From Iodobacter fluviatilis (GTDB lineage: Bacteria > Pseudomonadota > Gammaproteobacteria > Burkholderiales > Chitinibacteraceae), in assembly GCF_900451195.1 (NCBI RefSeq), contig NZ_UGHR01000001.1, positions 372,001 to 436,000 of the forward strand: a stretch of 64,000 nt of DNA. The letters are read 5' to 3'. The position numbers and the translations under genes were made by a program. A model generated the notes under the pieces. The model was given only the letters and a program-made list of their open reading frames with translations, was not told the origin of the DNA and did no database searches. Positions 24,591 to 31,553 of this stretch are shown here, piece after piece (positions within the stretch are counted from its first letter, which is position 1; each line of letters opens with the position of its first letter).

Positions 24591-25646
24591 ATGAAACGCT
24601 TCTTTTTGCGTTCGGTGTTTGGGTTGCTTTGTGTCAGCGCATCATCTACTGCGTGGGCTGCTGAAGTTTTGCGTGTTTTAGCATGGCCGGGCTATGCAGA
24701 CAGTGACTGGGTAAGCGAGTTTGAAAAGCGCTTTGATGCACGCGTTGAAGTGACTTTTATCGATACAGATGAGGCGCTGTGGGACAAACTGAGCAAAAAC
24801 CGAGGGGAAAACTTTGATGTTTTTGCCGCCAATACAGCAGAAATGCAGCGCTATATTGATCAGGCTATTGCCGCTCCTGTTAAACCAGTGCGTATTCCGA
24901 ATACAAAAAAACAATTGCCCCGGTTCAGACGTGTGGAAAAAATACCCAGTATTAACCGGGATGGATATTTATATGCTATTCCTTTTGTCTATTCTGAAAT
25001 GGGCTTGATTTACGATAAAAAACAAATCAAGCAAGCACCTGTTTCTATGAATGAGTTATGGAATAAAAAATATATTGGTAAAGTTGTTTTGCATGATGGC
25101 AGTAATCATAATTTTAGTTTTACTGCACTGACTATCGGAATTAAAGATCCGTTTAATCTAAATAAGCAAGAAATGGCCCGATCGGTCAATAGGCTGCTGG
25201 AGCTGCGTGATCAGAAACCATTTTTTTATAACAGCCCGGAAGAAGGTACTCAGGCTTTTATAAAAAACAAAGCCGCCTTAATGTTTGCAAACTATGGCAT
25301 GCAGCAGCTTAAATTATTACGCGCAGCCGGGGCGGATGTGGGTTATATCGTGCCAAAAGAAGGTGCTCTGGCATGGCTGGATTGCTGGGCAATCAGTATT
25401 AAGGCAAAAAATAAAATGCTGGCAGAAAACTGGATTAATTTCATGCTGGATAAATCGGTGAGTAATGAATTAACACAGCGGCAAGGGCTGGCTAATACGC
25501 TGAGTAAATCTAATTTATCCGCACGCGATAAAATTATCTGGATTCAATCATCCGAAGATTTTGCTTTGCGCTCGCAGTATTGGGATCGTATCCGTGCTGG
25601 CAATGCCAGAAATGGTAATAACAGGCCAAAAAAACCAATCTTATAA
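24591..25646 (+). CDS. Extracellular solute-binding protein, polyamine (PotD/PotF) type
   Basis: This 351-residue periplasmic binding protein has a signal peptide ending in STAWAA. I prefer ATG 24591 (GAGAG ahead) to the TTG four codons earlier. The mature protein starts EVLRVLAWPGYADSDWVSEF and contains FDVFAANTAEMQRYIDQ, YAIPFVYSEMGLIYDKKQI and ALAWLDCWAISIKAKN, the ordering expected for the spermidine/putrescine-binding family. No permease or ATPase genes are nearby, so it is an orphan. It may feed a transporter encoded elsewhere or act as a sensor input. Confidence 0.85.
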   Translation: MKRFFLRSVFGLLCVSASSTAWAAEVLRVLAWPGYADSDWVSEFEKRFDARVEVTFIDTDEALWDKLSKNRGENFDVFAANTAEMQRYIDQAIAAPVKPVRIPNTKKQLPRFRRVEKIPSINRDGYLYAIPFVYSEMGLIYDKKQIKQAPVSMNELWNKKYIGKVVLHDGSNHNFSFTALTIGIKDPFNLNKQEMARSVNRLLELRDQKPFFYNSPEEGTQAFIKNKAALMFANYGMQQLKLLRAAGADVGYIVPKEGALAWLDCWAISIKAKNKMLAENWINFMLDKSVSNELTQRQGLANTLSKSNLSARDKIIWIQSSEDFALRSQYWDRIRAGNARNGNNRPKKPIL

Positions 25647-25742
25647 ATGGTATAAGCTGGGTTTTTAATATAAATGTCTGATTAAATCTGCTGCTGAATG
25701 CCTGCTCAGGCTTATTTTATTAGCGTGGGGCAGATCAAGCAT

Positions 25743-25765
25743 GGCGCTCGGCAGCGAGCGCCTTT
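25743..25765. terminator. Hairpin between binding protein and small minus-strand gene
   Basis: GGCGCTCG-GCAG-CGAGCGCC is a perfect 8-bp stem with a 4-base loop, followed by TTT on the plus strand. It separates convergent genes and may stop either transcript. The T run is short. Confidence 0.5.
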
Positions 25766-25780
25766 GGTGGAATAAGACAT

Positions 25781-25906
25781 TTATTTAGAGAGCATAGGCA
25801 GGGCATCACCTGCGTGTTTTTTAATTTGTTTAGCTGCTTTCTTTTCTTTGGCGCTCAGCAGCGGCTGCTTCTTTGATTCTTTAAGGGTTTGCTTAGACTT
25901 ACTCAT
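25781..25906 (-). CDS. Small lysine-rich protein
   Basis: This is a 41-residue ORF from ATG 25906, with AAGGAG eight bases ahead. The sequence starts MSKSKQTLKESKKQPLLSAK and continues with EKKAAKQIKKH. It is highly basic, has no cysteine or membrane segment, and is not one I recognise. The good ribosome site in a gap with no other gene makes translation plausible. Confidence 0.55.
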   Translation of the reverse strand: MSKSKQTLKESKKQPLLSAKEKKAAKQIKKHAGDALPMLSK

Positions 25907-26008
25907 GGCATGACTCCTTTTAAGGCACCGGCAAATGCACAGCACGCATTTATTATAGCCTGATGTAAGAGATATAAAAGCCAGAATTAAGAAAAGATGT
26001 GCCTTGAT

Positions 26009-26479
26009 TTAATCTTTATTTGAGTGGCGATCAAAGCGTGCGGCTAGCCACAAGCCGCTGTTTTTCATGGCAAAACCAAAAATCAGCCCCATAAGTAGTG
26101 AGGCACTCACAAGCTGCCAGTTGCCATTTGCTGCAAAAGTGGCACACGCGCCTATAAATGTGCCCGGTATAAAACCCAGCCAGCGTTGCTTGGCCTGAAT
26201 ACACATCAGAAACGCGACTACACCAGTTAGCAGATAGCCTGCAATCTCAATATGAGGCGCAAACGCGCTGCCCTGAATAATCACCATCGCCCAAAATACA
26301 CCGCTGCCGCAGCATAAAGTGCTGAGCAGCAGGCCGCGTATACCGCCTTGTGGACAGGCAAAATATGCGGTGCAAGCTAAAAATCCTGCCCAGCTTAATA
26401 AGCCCAAAGAAACAGCCGCCCAGCCCCAAAGGCCGGAAAGCACGCCCGTGGTGATGGCAATCATAAGAAGAGGATTCAT
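26009..26479 (-). CDS. DUF1097 (YcdZ-like) inner-membrane protein
   Basis: This 156-residue protein, read from ATG 26479, is chosen over an upstream TTG because the family starts MNxLLxIAITTG. About five hydrophobic segments are present. The block GLLSWAGFLACTAYFACPQG and the C-terminal AMKNSGLWLAARF agree, from memory, with Escherichia coli YcdZ. Its function is unknown in any organism I can recall. There is no clear ribosome site for either start. It is a single gene with no partner. Confidence 0.85.
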   Translation of the reverse strand: MNPLLMIAITTGVLSGLWGWAAVSLGLLSWAGFLACTAYFACPQGGIRGLLLSTLCCGSGVFWAMVIIQGSAFAPHIEIAGYLLTGVVAFLMCIQAKQRWLGFIPGTFIGACATFAANGNWQLVSASLLMGLIFGFAMKNSGLWLAARFDRHSNKD

Positions 26480-26598
26480 TGTTTTCAGCAAAAAAGGCCG
26501 CAGTGTAGCGGATTAAGCGGCTTTCTTTTTGATCAGGATCTAGTTTTTACGAGGCATGATGACAAGCGGCGCGGGCGGCTTGCCCATTTATTTGCTTA

Positions 26599-26644
26599 AG
26601 CAATGAGGCACGAAACGCCCGGCGTTTCGTACCTGCTCATTGCT
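26599..26644. repeat. Extended inverted repeat between DUF1097 gene and rsgA homologue
   Basis: AGCAATGAG/CTCATTGCT outer arms and ACGAAACGCC/GGCGTTTCGT inner arms give an almost continuous stem of about 19 pairs with virtually no loop. There is no T run. It could be a processing or repeat (REP-like) element between genes. The flanking 26520-26738 has nothing else. Confidence 0.6.
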
Positions 26645-26738
26645 TGTGATTTAAGTGAACAGACGGGCCTTTCGCACGCCAATCAGGCGGGCAAAAGCCA
26701 TTGTGCTGCGGGTGAGTTGCTCAGCAGCATGGGGAGGC

Positions 26739-27803
26739 TTAATCCATATGGCTTTTCCTTTTATTTCTGGCGCTTTTGCTGATGATTTTCCATTTAGCCA
26801 GCTGTGCTTGTTTTTGCAGAGGAGTCTGGCTTTCTCTGCTTTGCTCCCGCAGCAGTTTATGAAAGCTTTTTAGCCTGTCGCTGCTGATTTGCCCGCGCAC
26901 AGCGCAGCCAGGCTCATCTTGATGCTGGCAATCCCTGAAGCGGCAAAGGGCCGCCTGCGCCTTAATGTCGGAAAAAGCAGCATGGATGCCTGCTTCATCG
27001 CTATCTAGGCTAATGGTGCGCAAGCCAGGCGTATCAATAATGCAAGCGCCATTGGGGCAAAGATGCAGGCTGCGCGAAGTGGTGGTGTGCCGCCCTCTGC
27101 TGTCATCTATGCGCACTGCACCCGTATCCTGCACTTGGGCGCTGATCAGGGTGTTGGTCAGCGTGCTTTTGCCTGCGCCGGATGAGCCAAGCAGTACGAC
27201 GGTCTGGCCTGCGGCCAGCCAAGGCAGTAAAGATTCCCTTGCCAAATCCCCCCGGCCATCCAGCGCCAGCAGCCCGATATGGGCGGGCAGGTGGGCGCGG
27301 GCCTGAGCTATTTTTTCTGCCGCCTGTGGCGAGCAATCGGCCTTGCTGAGCACCAGCAGTGGAAGCACATCGTTGGCGATGCAAAGGGTGAGATAGCGAT
27401 CCAAGCGGCGCAAATTAAAATCGTGATCCAGCCCCATGACCAGCAGGGCCAGATCAATATTGGCGACCAAAGCTTGTTTTTGCCCTTCAGCATTACGGCG
27501 GCTGAGGCGATTTTTTGCCGGAAGAATGCTTTCTATCCATGCGTGATCCTGCTGGCTGAACAGCACCCAATCACCTACGGCCAGTGTCTCAGCACGGCTT
27601 TGCAGCGCGTGATATAGCGCAGGCCGCAGCTGTGCAGGCTGCTCAGATGCGCCATCGTGCAGTATGAAGCGATCGCGCTGAATATTGCTGATTCGGGCCA
27701 GCTCCAGCTGGCTGCTGCTTGGCTCTGATTGGATGAGGTGAAATGCTTGTAGAGCATGCTGATCGAAGCCGATTGCACGCAGTTTTTCTATAGAGGGATA
27801 CAT
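26739..27803 (-). CDS. rsgA: Ribosome small-subunit-dependent GTPase A homologue
   Basis: This is a 354-residue protein from ATG 27803 (GGATAAG ahead). A TTG at 27827 would lie in the T run of the upstream terminator, so it is less likely. The N-terminal OB-fold is followed by a circularly permuted GTPase: G4-like LLVLSKADC first, then Walker A (LLGSSGAGKSTLTNTL), TTTSR and DTPGLR. The C-terminal zinc knuckle is CRFRDCQHQDEPGC. Family knowledge: RsgA matures the 30S subunit. This copy resembles the YjeQ/YloQ group broadly, and a second rsgA may exist elsewhere. Its leader holds an attenuator-like arrangement. Confidence 0.9.
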   Translation of the reverse strand: MYPSIEKLRAIGFDQHALQAFHLIQSEPSSSQLELARISNIQRDRFILHDGASEQPAQLRPALYHALQSRAETLAVGDWVLFSQQDHAWIESILPAKNRLSRRNAEGQKQALVANIDLALLVMGLDHDFNLRRLDRYLTLCIANDVLPLLVLSKADCSPQAAEKIAQARAHLPAHIGLLALDGRGDLARESLLPWLAAGQTVVLLGSSGAGKSTLTNTLISAQVQDTGAVRIDDSRGRHTTTSRSLHLCPNGACIIDTPGLRTISLDSDEAGIHAAFSDIKAQAALCRFRDCQHQDEPGCAVRGQISSDRLKSFHKLLREQSRESQTPLQKQAQLAKWKIISKSARNKRKSHMD

Positions 27804-27824
27804 GGTCTTATCCGAAAGACGAGT

Positions 27825-27852
27825 CAAAAAGCCTCGTGCAGCACAGGCTGCC
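27825..27852 (-). terminator. Candidate attenuator hairpin just ahead of rsgA homologue
   Basis: On the minus strand GCCT-G-GCAGC and GCTGC-ACG-AGGC pair around a CTGT loop, followed immediately by TTTTTG. It ends about 20 bases before the rsgA start, inside the leader transcript, so termination here would prevent expression of the gene. Confidence 0.6.
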
Positions 27853-27888
27853 AGGCAAGAAGCTGGATCGGTCGGATAAAAGAGGGGT

Positions 27889-27942
27889 TTAAGCCTTGCT
27901 GATATATCCGACCGCAGTAGAAATAGGCGCAGATGTATTCAT
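27889..27942 (-). CDS. 17-residue leader peptide upstream of rsgA homologue
   Basis: The ORF MNTSAPISTAVGYISKA starts at ATG 27942 with a perfect GGAGG ribosome site at 27949-27953 (6-base spacing). Codons 10-13 overlap segment 2 of a set of three mutually complementary sequences: CCGACCG at 27953-27959, CGGTCGG at 27908-27914 and CCGACCG at 27869-27875, all given on the minus strand. Segment 1 overlaps the ribosome site. Translation of the leader would therefore decide which hairpin forms. The peptide has no run of a single amino acid, so ribosome arrest or general translation rate is a likelier signal than charged tRNA level. Confidence 0.55.
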   Translation of the reverse strand: MNTSAPISTAVGYISKA

Positions 27943-27973
27943 GGCTTGCCTCCGGTCGGTGAATGGAAATGGC

Positions 27974-28002
27974 AATTTAGGCTGTCTTACCGCGAGGGTC
28001 AA
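27974..28002 (-). promoter_or_regulatory. Sigma-70 promoter for leader-rsgA transcript
   Basis: On the minus strand TTGACC (27997-28002) and TAAATT (27974-27979) are separated by exactly 17 bases. The expected start of transcription near 27967 would give a leader of about 165 bases containing the leader peptide and both hairpin systems. Confidence 0.6.
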
Positions 28003-28538
28003 GCAGGATGAGGAAGACTGTTGCAAAGATGCTGAAAGCATTTATGCCTGATGCTTCATTCTGTAAAGCCCGTGTATTTAAACAGGAGGCTTAACTTAAT
28101 GAGCTGTATTTTTGCTGAAATATAATTCATGCCACTACCCGAATTGCATGATCTGTTTTTCATAAGATCTTGATTTATTGAGTGAATAAATGCTGATTGG
28201 GTAGTTTTGGGGTAGGGAATTCAGGTGATATTTACAATATGACACTCATAAGGCTGAGATGCTGAAAGTGGTACTAATACGCCTACCGGACTAAGTAAAA
28301 ACAATGATAAAAAGCGCCCCGTGGGATTGCTCAGAATGAGATTAATTCCTGCTTATAGCAAGAATCAGCCATTTTTTTAATAAGGAAACCCGTAGCAAGA
28401 TGGACCCAGAGCCCCCTAGTTGTTGTTTTGACTGGTATTCACTTTTTAATATTATTCCGGCATTGCGTGGAAGGGTTTCCCTCGTTTAAAAATTGAGTGG
28501 TTTCCTGAAGCGCGCTGCCGCTGAAGGATTTCGACTCT
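28003..28538 (+). promoter_or_regulatory. Long, probably structured leader region of mgtE
   Basis: More than 500 bases separate the divergent rsgA promoter from mgtE. I see an AGGAGG site followed by an 8-residue ORF (MSCIFAEI, 28099-28125), the repeated CTACCC/GGGTAG pair (near 28135 and 28199), a hairpin-like stretch ending in ATTTTTTT near 28370, and GGAAACCC (28384) matching GGGTTTCC (28473). This is consistent with a metal-sensing leader, but the sequence does not match the M-box consensus I know. No larger gene is present. Confidence 0.4.
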
Positions 28539-29915
28539 ATGAAGCATCAAGAATTATCAAACGCCATCCAGACCATGCTGCGTCTGTACGATAGCAATGC
28601 ATTTGCCAAATTGGCCCGCACCACGCCCCTAGCGGATATGGCCGATGTGCTGGAAGAGCACCCGGTTGAGCAAATTGCCCGGCTGCTGCGCTCGCTGGAC
28701 CCTAGCCCTCGTAGTGCCTTGTTTTCTCATTTTGCCGCTCCCGTGCAAGATAAAATCCTTATTGCCCTACCGGCTGATATTGTCGTCAATTTGTTTGAGC
28801 TGCTGCCTTCAGATAAGCGCGCTGATATTTTTAATCGCTTAAATGCAGAAAGAAAAGAGCTGCTCTTACCAGCGCTGGCTAAGGCAGAGCGCGACGATAT
28901 TTTAAAGTTTGCATCTTTTCCCGAAGGCTCGGTCGGCTCGGCCACCACATCTGAATACGCCACCATTACATCGCAGCTAACGGTAGAGCAGGCTTTGCTC
29001 TCCCTGCGCCAGGGCGCGCCAGATAAAGAAACCATTTATGTGGTGTATGTGGTGAATGACGACAGGCAATTATTGGGCACGGTTTCTTTACGGGAATTGG
29101 TGCTGGCCAAGCCAGGGATGCGGGTTGATGAGCTGATGAAAACGAACTCGGTGTTTGCCCGTGCAGACTGGCCAGCCGTAGAGGCTGCCGAGCTGATCCG
29201 CCGCTATGATCTGCTGGCTATCCCTGTGCTGGATCAGAGCGAGCGCATGATCGGCATCATGACCGTTGATGATGCAATGGATATTGAAAAAGAGCAGGAC
29301 GTTACGCGCTTGTCTCAGTTTGGCGGTACCGCATCGGGCGGCGGGGCAGATCTTAGCCTGAGGGAATCCAGCATCAAGCAATTATTTAAGGTGCGAGTGC
29401 TGTGGCTGATTATTTTGACTGGCTTTGGCATCATCACCAGTACCTTTGTATCGCAGCAGGAAGACTTAATTAGCGAAGTGATTATTCTGGCGGCGTTTCT
29501 GGCACCGATTGTGGATATGGGGGGTAACACCGGCAGCCAGTCTGCCACCTTGGTGCTGCGCGCCATGGCATTGGGTGAGGTCCGCCTCTGCTGGAAAGAT
29601 GTTTGGTTTGTGATTAAGCGCGAAATCCCTGTTGCACTGGCGATTGCCATCGTGATTGGTGTTCTGGAAACCATACTGGCGTATTTCAGCAAGGACGCCA
29701 TGAACTTTGACATCCTGATGGTGATTGGTCTGAGCATGATGGTTTGTACTGCCGCAGGCGGCATTATTGGTGCGCTGCTGCCTTTCGGTGCCCGCCTGAT
29801 GCGTGCGGACCCGGCCACGCTGAGTGCGCCACTGATTACATCCATCATGGATTTACTGGGCGTCTTTATTTACTTTGGCTTTGCTTATGCTTTTCTTGGG
29901 CATTTGATTAAGTAA
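28539..29915 (+). CDS. mgtE: Magnesium transporter MgtE
   Basis: This 458-residue protein has the complete MgtE layout. The helical N domain (about 1-130) contains VEQIARLLRSLDP and LFELLPSDKRADIF. A pair of CBS domains follows (about 135-255), then five transmembrane helices with the selectivity-filter motif PIVDMGGNTGSQSATL and the final APLITSIMDLLGVFIYFGFA. Family knowledge: MgtE is a Mg2+ channel gated by cytosolic Mg2+. It starts at ATG 28539 with AAGGA ahead, has a long leader, and is followed by a strong terminator. It is a single-gene unit. Confidence 0.95.
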   Translation: MKHQELSNAIQTMLRLYDSNAFAKLARTTPLADMADVLEEHPVEQIARLLRSLDPSPRSALFSHFAAPVQDKILIALPADIVVNLFELLPSDKRADIFNRLNAERKELLLPALAKAERDDILKFASFPEGSVGSATTSEYATITSQLTVEQALLSLRQGAPDKETIYVVYVVNDDRQLLGTVSLRELVLAKPGMRVDELMKTNSVFARADWPAVEAAELIRRYDLLAIPVLDQSERMIGIMTVDDAMDIEKEQDVTRLSQFGGTASGGGADLSLRESSIKQLFKVRVLWLIILTGFGIITSTFVSQQEDLISEVIILAAFLAPIVDMGGNTGSQSATLVLRAMALGEVRLCWKDVWFVIKREIPVALAIAIVIGVLETILAYFSKDAMNFDILMVIGLSMMVCTAAGGIIGALLPFGARLMRADPATLSAPLITSIMDLLGVFIYFGFAYAFLGHLIK

Positions 29916-29947
29916 TATTTAGTTAAGCCAAAGCGATTGTTTTACAG

Positions 29948-29974
29948 AGGGGCGCAATCACTTGCGCCCCTTTG
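29948..29974 (+). terminator. Rho-independent terminator after mgtE
   Basis: AGGGGCGCAA and TTGCGCCCCT form a perfect stem around a 4-base loop, with TTT following. It may also terminate the convergent minus-strand gene. Confidence 0.8.
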
Positions 29975-29998
29975 CCTTATCTTCAATGGAATCACATT

Positions 29999-31024
29999 TC
30001 AAGCCAGCGGCTTGGTCGCCAAATCAATTTGCCGCACGCTGCCTGCGCCGCCATGCTCACCAAGCCATACACTGCTGGCGCGAATCTGGCCAAGTAGCTG
30101 CTCGTTTTCTTTAATGCCATATTCCGTTTGCACACTGGTGGTGGCCATGGCTCCTACGCCTGCCTGCGCCAGCGTTTGCACTCGTCCGGCTGGCTGATCA
30201 CCGCTCTGCCAGAGTTTTAAGTCTTTATAAGCCGTATCGCCTTCGTCTATCCAGCCATTGTGGTCGTCATCCAGCCTAGCCAAATCACTAAAGCCATTAC
30301 CGCTTTGCGGGCCAAATAGCTCACTGCCATTATCGGCCACGCCATTATGATTTTTATCTAAAAACAGCAGGCCAGAGCTGGCATCAGGCAAGCGCATGCT
30401 TTCTTTTTTACCATCATTATCTAAATCAAAATCTACACTTTGCTGACTGAGCTTCGTGGTGGCCGGCCCCATATCAATCACCAGCGGGTCTTTTAATGTA
30501 AGCCACTCTGCACCCAGTATTTTCGTGCTCTCGCTGCTTTGGGCATTCTGATAAGCAACGTCAAATTGCCGCGTACTGCCATCTTGCAGGCAAACCTTGC
30601 CGCTGGCATTAAAACTGCAGCTTTCGCTGCTCTTGCTGTGCTCAATAGCCATGACTTGCAGCGTAATAGGCTGGGCTTTAGCTGTTGTTGATAAAGGGCT
30701 GTTTGCGGTGGCTGCCGCAGTGGGTTTTTCCGGGCAAGTTGGCGTAGATTGGCTGCTGGTGTGATTGCCAAACAGCATTTCCCATAAAGACTGAAAACGC
30801 TGAGTCTGGCTCTTATCCACCTCCTTCATGGCTTCTTCCTGCTTAGCGTCTGTTTGCGGCATAAAGCGGGCAAGGGCGGATAATTCCTGATTAAAAAAGG
30901 CTGAAAATGGGGTTTGCGACGGATCCGCCGAAGCAGACCCTTCCGCTATTTGCAAGGATTTCCAGCTTTCACTGCTGCTGGCCTGGTGGCTGGTGAGCTT
31001 TAAATCGCTCTGCTCGATACGCAT
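29999..31024 (-). CDS. Calcium-binding repeat protein of unknown function
   Basis: This is a 341-residue protein from ATG 31024, supported by AAGGGA nine bases ahead. Longer upstream readings lack a ribosome site. The N-terminal 170 residues are Ser/Thr/Gln-rich and probably disordered. The C-terminal half has three EF-hand-like Asp/Asn loops: DFDLDNDGKKE, FLDKNHNGVADNGSELFG and RLDDDHNGWIDEGD. From memory, this arrangement is seen in proteobacterial proteins related to RTX or haemolysin-type calcium-binding regions. There is no signal peptide and no RTX nonapeptide array. It is divergent from repeat copy B and convergent with mgtE. Confidence 0.75.
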   Translation of the reverse strand: MRIEQSDLKLTSHQASSSESWKSLQIAEGSASADPSQTPFSAFFNQELSALARFMPQTDAKQEEAMKEVDKSQTQRFQSLWEMLFGNHTSSQSTPTCPEKPTAAATANSPLSTTAKAQPITLQVMAIEHSKSSESCSFNASGKVCLQDGSTRQFDVAYQNAQSSESTKILGAEWLTLKDPLVIDMGPATTKLSQQSVDFDLDNDGKKESMRLPDASSGLLFLDKNHNGVADNGSELFGPQSGNGFSDLARLDDDHNGWIDEGDTAYKDLKLWQSGDQPAGRVQTLAQAGVGAMATTSVQTEYGIKENEQLLGQIRASSVWLGEHGGAGSVRQIDLATKPLA

Positions 31025-31139
31025 GATATTTCCCTTTAGTGAATGCAGAAGGAAAGATGCGATCAGCATGATGTATGCCAGAGGGGATGAGAGGTGGGCA
31101 CAAAATTGTGTCTTACCCAATACGCAGAAAACAATGAAA

Positions 31140-31400
31140 GTACGTAATAGCTACGCTCTGCGCATAGGGCTTAAAAGTCCCCTTGAAACACGCCGGAGCG
31201 AGGAACAAGCGGGGCGGGGTTTCGGCAAGGGAGCGAGGCAACGAGCCAATCCCGCCCGCCGCCGACTCGATTGTCCGCAGCGCAGGGGTCTTCGTGTTTC
31301 GTGGGGCGGCCTTCTTTGGCTTCGTTTCTTGGCCGTTCAAGAAAGGAAGGCCCCCGCGGTGGCTACCGCTCCAAAATCAACGTGCCGAAGGCACTAAAAA
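31140..31400 (+). repeat. Dispersed ~260-bp intergenic repeat, copy B
   Basis: It contains AGGGCTTAAAAGTCCCCTTG, AACACGCCGGAGCGAGGAAC, AAGCGGGGCGGGGTTTCGGC, CTCGATTGTCCGCAG, the arms GGCCTTCTTTGG and AAGAAAGGAAGGCC, and the terminal CGTGCCGAAGGCACTAAAAA. It lies between the calcium-repeat gene and sbcC, in the same orientation as copies C and D. Confidence 0.85.
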
Positions 31401-31553
31401 GATCTTTTAGATCTTGCTTCGCATCTGGGGTGAAACTAGGCGTTTTCGTAATTTCATATCAAAATCTGGCGGGTTTCACCCGCCCTACAAAAGATGCTTT
31501 ACATGCCTTTGGCTTAAATGGCGCGTGGGCAAAAACCCGTGCCCACCCTACAT
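31401..31553. repeat. Short hairpin repeats downstream of sbcC
   Basis: Two compact palindromes occur: GGCGGGTTTCACCCGCC (near 31468), and GTGGGC ... GCCCAC within GCGTGGGCAAAAACCCGTGC (near 31521), each followed by CCTAC. A related inverted copy of the first is near 45770. Such elements are common dispersed repeats, and no gene is present here. Confidence 0.5.

Noticed and set aside
24440..24664. 74-codon ORF upstream of the solute-binding protein
   Set aside because: It has no ribosome site and overlaps the signal peptide of the real gene. Its hydrophobic character follows from AT-rich DNA.
28240..28320. CTGAGA-containing segment as a TPP riboswitch, and the region as an M-box
   Set aside because: The remaining conserved TPP elements are absent and the M-box GUGAGGCUCC core is not present.
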